From a bacterium (GTDB lineage: Bacteria > SZUA-182 > DTGQ01): 64,000 nt of DNA. Every line of letters starts with the position of its first letter. Positions within the stretch are counted from its first letter, which is position 1. The stretch lies in assembly GCA_040755755.1 (NCBI GenBank), contig JBFLZW010000041.1:1-64000 (forward strand), given 5' to 3'. Below the pieces are notes generated by a model that searched no databases, was not told the DNA's origin, and was given only the letters and a program-made list of their open reading frames with translations. Positions 19,428 to 26,931 of this stretch are shown here, piece after piece. Position numbers and translations under genes: made by a program.

Positions 19428-20447
19428 TTAGCGTAAATCCAGATCGTCGAGCTGCTTTCTCAGCCAGTCTTCGATTTCAGCCTCCTCCCAGGCGGAGAGT
19501 GTGGCTTGGGAAATTTTCCTTTTCCGGTAATAGCCCAGGAGGAAAACCAGGCTGATGATAAACCATAAGACCGCAGAGCTCGTCAGGACAGGAACCCAGG
19601 TATAGACCAGGCGAAGGTGCTTTCTCCATTGAAGCTCCAATTCACCGGGGTCAAGACCGACAGCCGTGCGCAGGGCCTGATCAATCGAGTCCCCCCGGAG
19701 CAGGCAGTGAGTTATTGCCCGCAGGGCATCATGGCCATAAGTATCGCGGATAAAGGTAACCATGCTGATGCTTTGGGCATAGGCGGTCTGGAGATGGTCG
19801 GGATCGGTCGGAAAGGATTGATCGAGGTGGCGCAGGGGGATAAGATTGCGGGTTATGCAGATGCGGGTCATGAGAGCCTGATAGTGCCAATTCCATTCTT
19901 CGGCCTCGAGCATGCTTACCCCCTCGTTGAACCAGTGAGGGATGGATGCCGATGGTCGGCAGGATGCTCCGATAAGAATATGGGTAAGCTCATGGATAAA
20001 TGTTTTCTCAAGATGAATGGAACCTGCCGGGGCAGCTCTGGGAGAAAGGAGCAGTATTCGGGACAGGCCCGGATAGGCAAGCCCTGTGACTTGTTCACTC
20101 ACCGGCGACAGGGAGGGCTGGATGCGGGTGAAAAGTTCCCTGGAGTCGGCCAGGTAGATATCGATTTGGGTGGCGGGGTGAAGACCAAGGTGACCTGCCA
20201 CCCGGGTATAGGACCGTTCGGCAAGGAGTGCCAGCTCTTGTGAAAAATATTTATCCTGAGCCTGGTAGCGGATGAGGAAGTGAGGAGTTTGTACCGTAAG
20301 CCAGCCGGACGGGCCATCCGGCAGCAGCGACCGGCTCAAGGCTGTGCAGTTACCCGCACGGACTATAACCCACAGGCAGAGGATGATCGATCCGATGATC
20401 AGTCCGCAATGCCGGAGTCCGGATAATCTGAAGCGGTCTTGAACCAT
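19428..20447 (-). CDS. Membrane-anchored HExxH metallopeptidase (peptidase MA-like)
   Basis: 339 residues. A signal or anchor segment (about 14-32, LIIGSIILCLWVIVRAG), a gluzincin-type zinc motif FIHELTHILIG (HELTH, about 150-154) and a downstream FNEGVSMLEAEEW (about 170-182) that supplies the third ligand and the family's characteristic NEG motif. Near the C-terminus is a membrane segment (about 290-312), followed by a charged cytoplasmic tail. This is the layout of the MA-like family of predicted peptidases. Substrate unknown. The start overlaps the comEC stop region by 49 bases. No strong ribosome binding site is seen, so translation may depend on coupling. Confidence 0.75.
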   Translation of the reverse strand: MVQDRFRLSGLRHCGLIIGSIILCLWVIVRAGNCTALSRSLLPDGPSGWLTVQTPHFLIRYQAQDKYFSQELALLAERSYTRVAGHLGLHPATQIDIYLADSRELFTRIQPSLSPVSEQVTGLAYPGLSRILLLSPRAAPAGSIHLEKTFIHELTHILIGASCRPSASIPHWFNEGVSMLEAEEWNWHYQALMTRICITRNLIPLRHLDQSFPTDPDHLQTAYAQSISMVTFIRDTYGHDALRAITHCLLRGDSIDQALRTAVGLDPGELELQWRKHLRLVYTWVPVLTSSAVLWFIISLVFLLGYYRKRKISQATLSAWEEAEIEDWLRKQLDDLDLR

Positions 20448-22927
20448 GAGGGGTGCCTCGATTTATCTGCAAAGATATCTGCATAGGTGGAAAATTTACA
20501 CTCGACTCCATCCGTCTCAGCCGTAATCGCTCCATCGAGATCGGTGCGGTAAATTCTGCACGGGAGTTTCCGGTACCGTTCCAGAGTCTTCGGATGAGGG
20601 AACTTTTGCCTGCCATAACTTCGGCCCGAAAAAACAGCCGTCTGAGGAAGCACCATACGCAGGAAGGGAATAGAGCTTGAGGAGCGGCTTCCATGATGGG
20701 GAACCTTTAAGACCGTGGATCGCAGCTTTTCCCCGAGGGATAGAAGACAACGCTCAGCTTTCGCTTCTATGTCGCCGGTAAAAAGAAAGCTTACCTGCCG
20801 GTAAGATAGCTTCAGGACCAGGGATCGATTGTTTTCTTCCTTGTAGGTTATCTTTGAACTTATCGGCAGATCCGGTAAATTACCGGCAGCCAGAACCTGA
20901 AGAAAAACACCATCCAGTTCTGCTTCCTCTCCAGCGGCCACAATGTGGAGGGGGACTTTTTTCTCCCGGATTATGTCTTCAAAAAGCCGGTATTCCCGGC
21001 TGTCGGATCGCTCTTTGGTCTTCCAGACACAGGCGGTGTCAAAGTGCTTCAGGACGAACAACAGCCCGTTGAGGTGGTCCGGGTGCGGATGGGAGAGAAC
21101 GACAAGGTCCAGGCGGGGGATTCTCTTATGCCAGAGATAGGGGGCGATTAGCCGGTGTCCGAAATCGAACTCATTGTTATAGCTTCCGCCGCCGTCGATC
21201 AGAATGTATTTGCCACCCGGCGTCTGAATGACGCACGCATCCCCCCTCCCGACATCGAGGAAAGTTACGGTCAGCGTATCATTGGGAATAAACCTGGGGG
21301 GCCGGGTCATGAAAAGGAGAAGAAGGGGCATGAGAACAAATGCCAGGAGCAGAAACGCGATCAGCAGGCCGGTTTTTTTCCGGGGTGATATGCTCCTGGT
21401 CAGAAAGTGGAAAATGAAGGCCGCGATGACTAGGCTGCCATAAATGGCCATGATCGCGGCTTTCGGAGGAGACGGAAGGTAAACAAAGGCCCCTGCAATC
21501 CTGGTGATGGTCGCACTGAGGCTAATCATGAGACGGGCCAGAAAAGCCGCGATCCGGAAAAAGTGCGCGGCCAGACCAGGGTGCAGGGGAAGCGCCAGGA
21601 TACCCCCCAGGCCGGCATAGAGAATCCCGCTGACGAGAGGAATGGCGGCCAGGTTGGTGACAATTCCGATCGGTGAGATCAGGTTGAACGTATAAGCGAC
21701 TAACGGGCTGGTCATGAGAAATGCGGCCAGGGACAGGCAGCATGAAAGAAAAAGGCTGTCCTTGAGTCGGACCAGGATCCCCTGGAGCGAAAGGCCGGAA
21801 TCAGGATTCAAATGCCGGGGGAAATCGCAGGCAAGGATAAAAACTATTCCACTGGAGGCCAGGAAGGTCAACTGGAAATCGAGCTTGAATAAAGCGTCAG
21901 GCTGCCAGAGCAGGATAGCCAGGGCGGCCAGGACAAGAGGCCGGAAAAGACTTCTTCTTCTCTCAAAGAGCAGGGCAAGAAAATATGAACTGACCATAAT
22001 ACAGGCCCGGATGGTGGTTGTTTTGCTTCCGGTCATGACGGTATAGAGAATGATTACCGGGATGGAGAATAGCGCGGCCAGGCTGGAAGGTCTGATGATG
22101 CAGCAGAGGATCTCGAACAGGCGGTCCGGCAAAGCCCGCAGGATGCCCCTGAAGCAGGCAAAGACGGCCAGGGCCAGAGTGGCGATATGGAAGCCGGAGA
22201 TTGAAAGAAGATGAATCGCTCCTGCTTCACTGAACAAGTCTTTGATGCGGTTAGATACCTTATACCTCTCCCCCAGCAGAATCGCCTGCAGGATGCTTGA
22301 ACCCGGCTGGGGAATGGTGTTTTCGATGTACTCTGAAGCACGCCATCGAAAGCCGTAGACAGCACGGAGTATGGACTTTGTCCATGGAATCGTTTTTGCT
22401 TCTTTACAGAGAGAAAGCATTCGAATGCTGCCGGTGGCGCAGATACCTTTTTGGGAAAGATACTTGGAATACGAAAATCCTCCAGGGTTTTTGTAGTCCT
22501 GGGGAGCCTCAAGATGCGCGGTTATCTGGACCGTATCATAAAATTGACACGGTATTTTGGGCTTGTACCAATTAAGCTGCGCTCTTGCGGATGTCATAAT
22601 ATTTTGTTCAGGGAGAATAATTTTCTGCACCTCAAGGTGCAGGCGGACCCGCTGGGAAAATTTTTCCGGCGGCTCGATAATCCTGCCCACCAGAGTGATC
22701 GGCTGGGGGATGGAATTTGGGTCCTGAGGCAAATAATGCGTAAGGTGACAGGGGGACAGGTCGTCTATCTGGTCAAAGTCGGTGTGGAGACAGGATGAGC
22801 CCGCAGCAAGGATGATGCCCGCAAGGAGAGCCAAAAGCATCGCCAGAGGGCTGAACAGGCCACGATGAAAGCGAAGTGATTTTGACCAGGGAAAAAACGC
22901 CCCACCAAAATTATTTATTTTTTTCAT
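20399..22927 (-). CDS. comEC: ComEC/Rec2-type DNA uptake channel with metallo-beta-lactamase domain
   Basis: 842 residues from the ATG at 22927. The open frame extends 80 codons further upstream through AT-rich, apparently non-coding DNA. Hydrophobic segments near the N-terminus precede a DUF4131-like soluble part, then the Competence domain with LLSISGFHIATLALAVFACF (about 250-269) and many membrane segments. A C-terminal metallo-beta-lactamase domain (from about 570) has FLDVGRGDACVIQTPGG and the zinc motif SHPHPDHLNG. ComEC carries single-stranded DNA across the inner membrane in natural transformation. No comEA or type IV pilus gene is visible in this window. Length and domain order fit the family. 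The ribosome binding site is weak. Confidence 0.88.
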   Translation of the reverse strand: MKKINNFGGAFFPWSKSLRFHRGLFSPLAMLLALLAGIILAAGSSCLHTDFDQIDDLSPCHLTHYLPQDPNSIPQPITLVGRIIEPPEKFSQRVRLHLEVQKIILPEQNIMTSARAQLNWYKPKIPCQFYDTVQITAHLEAPQDYKNPGGFSYSKYLSQKGICATGSIRMLSLCKEAKTIPWTKSILRAVYGFRWRASEYIENTIPQPGSSILQAILLGERYKVSNRIKDLFSEAGAIHLLSISGFHIATLALAVFACFRGILRALPDRLFEILCCIIRPSSLAALFSIPVIILYTVMTGSKTTTIRACIMVSSYFLALLFERRRSLFRPLVLAALAILLWQPDALFKLDFQLTFLASSGIVFILACDFPRHLNPDSGLSLQGILVRLKDSLFLSCCLSLAAFLMTSPLVAYTFNLISPIGIVTNLAAIPLVSGILYAGLGGILALPLHPGLAAHFFRIAAFLARLMISLSATITRIAGAFVYLPSPPKAAIMAIYGSLVIAAFIFHFLTRSISPRKKTGLLIAFLLLAFVLMPLLLLFMTRPPRFIPNDTLTVTFLDVGRGDACVIQTPGGKYILIDGGGSYNNEFDFGHRLIAPYLWHKRIPRLDLVVLSHPHPDHLNGLLFVLKHFDTACVWKTKERSDSREYRLFEDIIREKKVPLHIVAAGEEAELDGVFLQVLAAGNLPDLPISSKITYKEENNRSLVLKLSYRQVSFLFTGDIEAKAERCLLSLGEKLRSTVLKVPHHGSRSSSSIPFLRMVLPQTAVFSGRSYGRQKFPHPKTLERYRKLPCRIYRTDLDGAITAETDGVECKFSTYADIFADKSRHPSWFKTASDYPDSGIAD

Positions 22928-23447
22928 AGCACAGTAAGGAAATGAATTCTCGATGCGCCAATTAAATATGGAAAAGATAACAAACCTTATCCATTGGGTT
23001 GTCTCTCGTAATATAAAGAATTTTATCTCCGATGGCAAGAGAGGATATGCCTCACCAGAATATGCAATTGGATTCATAGTTATGTATTCAATTTCATTTT
23101 TATGTAATGCCTTGTTAAATAAGCTAATGCCAAAGGTGGTATTCAGGATGTATGAAAGTATTTTCATACCTTTTTTTCAAAAAGGTAACGGCCCGGATCG
23201 CGCGATGGAGGGAAAATCCTTTATCAGTAAGGCCAAGGTGAGAGGTTGGTCTGAGAAAGAGCTTGATAGAAAAAGCATTTCACTTATCCGTGATTGTATG
23301 GCATAGATGTTGCAAAACATTTTTAAGAATATCACTGGCAGTATAGATGCTGACATAATATGGCAAAAAGTATAACTGGTTTAAGGTAAGGTATTGAGGT
23401 TGATCCTCTTCTCAAAAATATTTTTGGTTATGTTAGGAGGTGATCGT
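22928..23447. other. AT-rich intergenic region upstream of surface-protein gene
   Basis: About 500 bases, visibly more AT-rich than the flanking genes. It contains an open plus-strand frame of 117 codons (22953-23306) and the opposite-strand extension of comEC; neither has a ribosome binding site or a recognisable motif. It probably holds the promoter of the plus-strand genes that follow, but no convincing -35/-10 pair was found. Confidence 0.4.
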
Positions 23448-23501
23448 ATGATCGGTGAAAAAAAGATAAAAAAGGAGGTGAATACCGGGGCGGGAATTTA
23501 A
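23448..23501 (+). CDS. Possible 17-codon leader ORF
   Basis: AGGAGGTGATCGT precedes ATG at 23448, an almost ideal ribosome binding site. The frame encodes MIGEKKIKKEVNTGAGI and stops at 23501, 87 bases before the surface-protein start. Too short for a domain call. It may be a leader peptide that keeps the mRNA leader covered by ribosomes, or a fortuitous match. A second GGAGG lies inside it at about 23474. Confidence 0.3.
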   Translation: MIGEKKIKKEVNTGAGI

Positions 23502-23588
23502 CTGACTGAGAATTTACAGGGTGTTGTAATTTAGGCTAAAGAGCAAGCTTTCTGAAGGAAGGAGATTTTTTTGAAAGGAGTCATGGTT

Positions 23589-25934
23589 ATGAATAAAAAA
23601 GGGTTTTGGAAAGTATTAATGGTAAGTTTGTTTATGGCTACAGCTATCGGGTTGGTGGCCAGTGGGGCGATGGCTCAGAATGTGCCAACTCAAGTGATGC
23701 TCACAGATGAGTATGGACTACAGGTACCATCCAATGTGGGTGGGACGATAGTTCTGGATAACTTCCAGTATTGGAACAGCCCCCGGGATATGGGATGGGA
23801 GCCGATAGAGCCTGCATATCCAATCTGGGGTGCCGGCATTGGTTATGGCATGGTGGAAACAGTGGTGGATTTCCAGGAAGGCAGCAGGGTAATGGAAGTA
23901 TATTGCCCTCCATCAGTCTTCATGCAAATGAATGCTCCCACTATGATGCCGTATACCATCTCCAAATTGGCTAAATACCGACCTGCTCCTAACGGCGAAG
24001 AATTACTGGGTATCCCTGGTGCTTTCAGCAATATGACCTTTAAGATCAAAGCACCGGTCAGCGTTGAATTGTTCGATACCTTCAGGGTTATTGTCAGAGT
24101 AAGAACAATAACTGACGCTAACACCGCCGCTGCCGTTAACCTCGCCAATGGGAAAACCGCTGATATGGATACCGTTACGGCAGGAGTGCAGGATGCAGAT
24201 ATTCCAATTGGCGCTACTCAGGTAGGTTGTCCAAATTGCTTCCCTGCAAATCCACTTGCATTTGGCATAGTTGATATCGAATTCACCCCCAGGGATTTCC
24301 CGGTAGGATGTACACCCGATAACGTGGCTGGAAGAATTTTAACTCCAGTTCCTGCTACAACCGCAATCACTCCAGAAAGTGCTATCTATACTAAAGGCGG
24401 ACAGGCAACTGGTGCTCAGCCGAGCCGGATTCAGGTAGCTATGGGAAGAACCTTCCAGGATGGCTCCTGGCATTTTGAGCAGGAACCTCTGGCTACTATC
24501 GTGGGTGCTGTATATGGGCAGCAGATATTTGAAATTCTCGGTGTAACCGTAAGAGGTAATGGATATCGGTTAGACGATGTAATGTTCACTGTTCCCGGCG
24601 CTGACATCTCTAACAATAATGCGCCCTACCTGTTCCGCATTGGTCCTGTGTATGGTCAGTTATTCCTCACTGGACAGAGCAGATTCATCTTTGCTGAAGA
24701 TGCTGATAACGTCTGGTTCATGACTGATGCCGCCATGTTAGCTAAAGCACAGCTTGACCCCGCCTTCGGGCAAAAACTTAACGCCATGGCAGCTTCAATA
24801 CCTGCTTTGAAAGCCAGATTGCAAGCAGCTACTGCTACACCTGACTTTCCGTTCATCGAAGACAATGCCGGAAATACCCCCGGAAATAAAAGGGCTGATG
24901 GTACAGCGGGAACCGGCTTTACCCTTAGCGAGGCCCGTTTCAGAATCGGAGGAACATCGGTGGCCGGTTTGACCCAGCCAACGATCTTCCAGTTCACCGT
25001 AGGCGATACCCTTGGTCCAATATCACAGAACCTTGCTCAGCCGGTTGATCTTGCGACTGCTCTTGGTAGTGGTAATACTGATTTACTTCCTCCTTATATT
25101 CCGCTGCTCGGAGTTCCCGCTCAGAGATGGGTAATGAATACCCCTGCAGCAGGCGCTAACAATCCGATGGTTATCATGGCAATGGCTATGGCCAATACCT
25201 ATGGCGAGTTTATGGGTGTCCGGGTTCTGAAACCTGCCACCGGGCAAGTTTTTGAGGATATGATTGTAACTTGTAGAGTTACTGATTCAATGGCATATGA
25301 TATGGAAACCTTCCCAATCAGTGTCGTAAATTATCCGGTAACTAACCTTCCTCCAATGATTGAGCAGTTGGAAGATCAGTTCTTCCAGGTTGGATCAACC
25401 GGAGTCTATCAGATTACCGCTACTGATCCCGACATGATTGATATGGTAGGTGGCTTGACCTATAAGGCTACCTTGAACGGTCTGCCAAATTATCAGTATG
25501 GTCCCTGGATGAATCAAATCATCAGTCCGACAACTGGTACCGTTTCATTTGCCCCTCAATTCGAGGGTGCTCTGACGTGCGTAGTGACGGTTACCGATCC
25601 TCGCGGAATGCAGGCTATAGGCCATTTCACCATCTTCTGTGTCAACTCCGGAACATGGCTTAACCATCCGCCTATTGTTACGAGTATCATCGAATCTCCG
25701 CAGATTACCAAGGCCGGTCAGTTGTTCACTATCAGTGATCTGAACATTGTTGATCCGGATAATCAGCAACTGTACTACTCTTGCAATGTTGGTGCTGTTG
25801 GAAGAGGCGGCGTCTTCACCTTCCAGAGCGAGTTCCCTGGCGAGTACTTAGTCCAGATTACCGCTTACGACATCCTGGGTGGCGCTGTAACACAACAGTT
25901 CGTCCTGCAAGTAATGCCCTGGTGGTCTTTCTAA
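23589..25934 (+). CDS. Large secreted protein with C-terminal Ig-like repeats
   Basis: 781 residues from the ATG at 23589, which has AAAGGAG eight bases upstream; in-frame starts at 23571 (TTG) and 23583 also exist. A clear signal peptide (MNKKGFWKVLMVSLFMATAI to about residue 30, cut after GAMA) leads to a long unrecognised region (about 31-580). Two Ig/cadherin-like modules follow, each beginning with an N-x-PP motif: NLPPMIEQLEDQFFQVGS (about 585-690) and NHPPIVTSIIESPQITKAGQ (about 690-775). It ends VMPWWSF. No sorting signal of the PEP-CTERM kind or membrane anchor is seen. It is most likely a cell-surface or extracellular structural protein. Codon choice is more AT-rich than in neighbouring housekeeping genes. 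The strong ribosome binding site and tandem downstream hairpins suggest high expression. I do not recognise the N-terminal two thirds. Confidence 0.75.
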   Translation: MNKKGFWKVLMVSLFMATAIGLVASGAMAQNVPTQVMLTDEYGLQVPSNVGGTIVLDNFQYWNSPRDMGWEPIEPAYPIWGAGIGYGMVETVVDFQEGSRVMEVYCPPSVFMQMNAPTMMPYTISKLAKYRPAPNGEELLGIPGAFSNMTFKIKAPVSVELFDTFRVIVRVRTITDANTAAAVNLANGKTADMDTVTAGVQDADIPIGATQVGCPNCFPANPLAFGIVDIEFTPRDFPVGCTPDNVAGRILTPVPATTAITPESAIYTKGGQATGAQPSRIQVAMGRTFQDGSWHFEQEPLATIVGAVYGQQIFEILGVTVRGNGYRLDDVMFTVPGADISNNNAPYLFRIGPVYGQLFLTGQSRFIFAEDADNVWFMTDAAMLAKAQLDPAFGQKLNAMAASIPALKARLQAATATPDFPFIEDNAGNTPGNKRADGTAGTGFTLSEARFRIGGTSVAGLTQPTIFQFTVGDTLGPISQNLAQPVDLATALGSGNTDLLPPYIPLLGVPAQRWVMNTPAAGANNPMVIMAMAMANTYGEFMGVRVLKPATGQVFEDMIVTCRVTDSMAYDMETFPISVVNYPVTNLPPMIEQLEDQFFQVGSTGVYQITATDPDMIDMVGGLTYKATLNGLPNYQYGPWMNQIISPTTGTVSFAPQFEGALTCVVTVTDPRGMQAIGHFTIFCVNSGTWLNHPPIVTSIIESPQITKAGQLFTISDLNIVDPDNQQLYYSCNVGAVGRGGVFTFQSEFPGEYLVQITAYDILGGAVTQQFVLQVMPWWSF

Positions 25935-25950
25935 GCTGTGAGTCTCGGAA

Positions 25951-26026
25951 GATATTGAGACACTGTTCTCAATATCGCATCATACAAGCGGGCAGCAGAA
26001 GTTCTTGCTGCCCGCTTGATTTTTTT
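25951..26026 (+). terminator. Tandem hairpins ending in an intrinsic terminator
   Basis: First hairpin: GATATTGAGA (25951-25960) with TCTCAATATC (25967-25976), ten perfect pairs. Second: CAAGCGGGCAGCA (25985-25997) with TGCTGCCCGCTTG (26006-26018), thirteen perfect pairs, eight-base loop, then ATTTTTTTC. The second is a textbook Rho-independent terminator. The first may protect the 3' end of the surface-protein mRNA. Confidence 0.93.
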
Positions 26027-26259
26027 CTGGCGGGTATCATTCGAGGTCATCACGGGGATGGGAAGATTACAAAATTGTTCATCCTCAATTACTCTTTGGT
26101 AATGAAAGAAAAAACCGCGATACAGAATTGTAATGGCTTACATGATACTCTCCCCAACCTCCCCCAAAATCCTTGATCCTTCCTTCCTGGTACAAAATTT
26201 GCCCTAAGAGCAGGGAGAATATCCGAGTAATAAGATTCCACTCACGGGGAGGAAAACCT
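26027..26259. other. Intergenic DNA before the ExbB-like gene
   Basis: No gene or convincing promoter recognised. The reading frame of the ExbB-like gene is open upstream to 26173, but the ribosome binding site at 26246-26252 supports the later start. Confidence 0.4.
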
Positions 26260-26874
26260 ATGACTGCAATTTTCCAGGGGGGAAGTGTATTTACCTATAG
26301 TATTTTCGCTATCTCAATAATTGCTTTGGGCTTGTTTTGCGAGCGGATTAATTACCTGTACTTTCGCTTGAAATTAAATGCTGATGATACCCTTCAGAGA
26401 ATTGTGCTCCTGCTTGAAAAAACAAATATCCGGGGCGCATTGGAAGAGTGTGTCAAGATTGAAAAGCATCCTCTTGGCCGGACCCTGAAGGCAGGGCTCC
26501 TCAGATTGAATAAAAAAGACAAGGAGATCGAAATGGCCATGGAAGAGAAAATCCTGAGAGAAATCCCGATCATCAGGGCGGGAATAAACTATATGGCTCT
26601 ATTCGCAATCATATCAATTCTCCTTGGATTTTTGGGGACGATAATGGGTTTAATAACTTTCCTCAAGGGAATGGGTCAGGAAAGCGGTACGCAGATAATT
26701 ATGGGGGGAATATCTCAGGCAATGCTCAATATTGCCCTGGGCTTGATTGTAGCCATACCATGCCTGATTGGGTATTTTATTCTCAATAACCGGGGAAATT
26801 ACCTCATTGGTCAATTGAAGGAAAAATCACTGGGCCTTTTCAATGCTCTTTCTACCCTGAGGAGCAATGCCTGA
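26260..26874 (+). CDS. MotA/TolQ/ExbB family proton channel
   Basis: 204 residues from the ATG at 26260 (GGGGAGGA upstream). One membrane segment near the N-terminus (about 12-30, TYSIFAISIIALGLFCERI), a cytoplasmic helical region with AGLLRLNKKDKEIEMAMEEK, and two C-terminal segments: LFAIISILLGFLGTIMGLI (about 108-126) with the family's LGxxGTxxG motif, and GGISQAMLNIALGLIVAIPC (about 147-166) with the ALxTTxxGL-like region. These proteins conduct protons and drive conformational change in partner proteins. No ExbD/TolR partner gene is adjacent; instead an FHA protein gene follows 57 bases downstream. Substrate unknown. Confidence 0.85.
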   Translation: MTAIFQGGSVFTYSIFAISIIALGLFCERINYLYFRLKLNADDTLQRIVLLLEKTNIRGALEECVKIEKHPLGRTLKAGLLRLNKKDKEIEMAMEEKILREIPIIRAGINYMALFAIISILLGFLGTIMGLITFLKGMGQESGTQIIMGGISQAMLNIALGLIVAIPCLIGYFILNNRGNYLIGQLKEKSLGLFNALSTLRSNA

Positions 26875-26931
26875 TAAGAAGGTAAAAATAAGGTTTAAAT
26901 ACACGTGCATCAGAACAGTGAAGAGGAAAAG

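Noticed and set aside
22928-23167. 80-residue N-terminal extension of ComEC
   Set aside because: The extension lies in AT-rich spacer, lacks family similarity by eye, and MKKINN at 22927 starts the recognisable protein.
22953-23306. 117-codon plus-strand gene upstream of the surface protein
   Set aside because: No ribosome binding site or motif; lies in AT-rich spacer opposite the unlikely N-terminal extension of comEC.
25934-25934. PEP-CTERM or other sorting signal at the end of the large secreted protein
   Set aside because: The C-terminus ends MPWWSF with no Pro-Glu-Pro motif, membrane helix or basic tail; the transglutaminase also lacks one.
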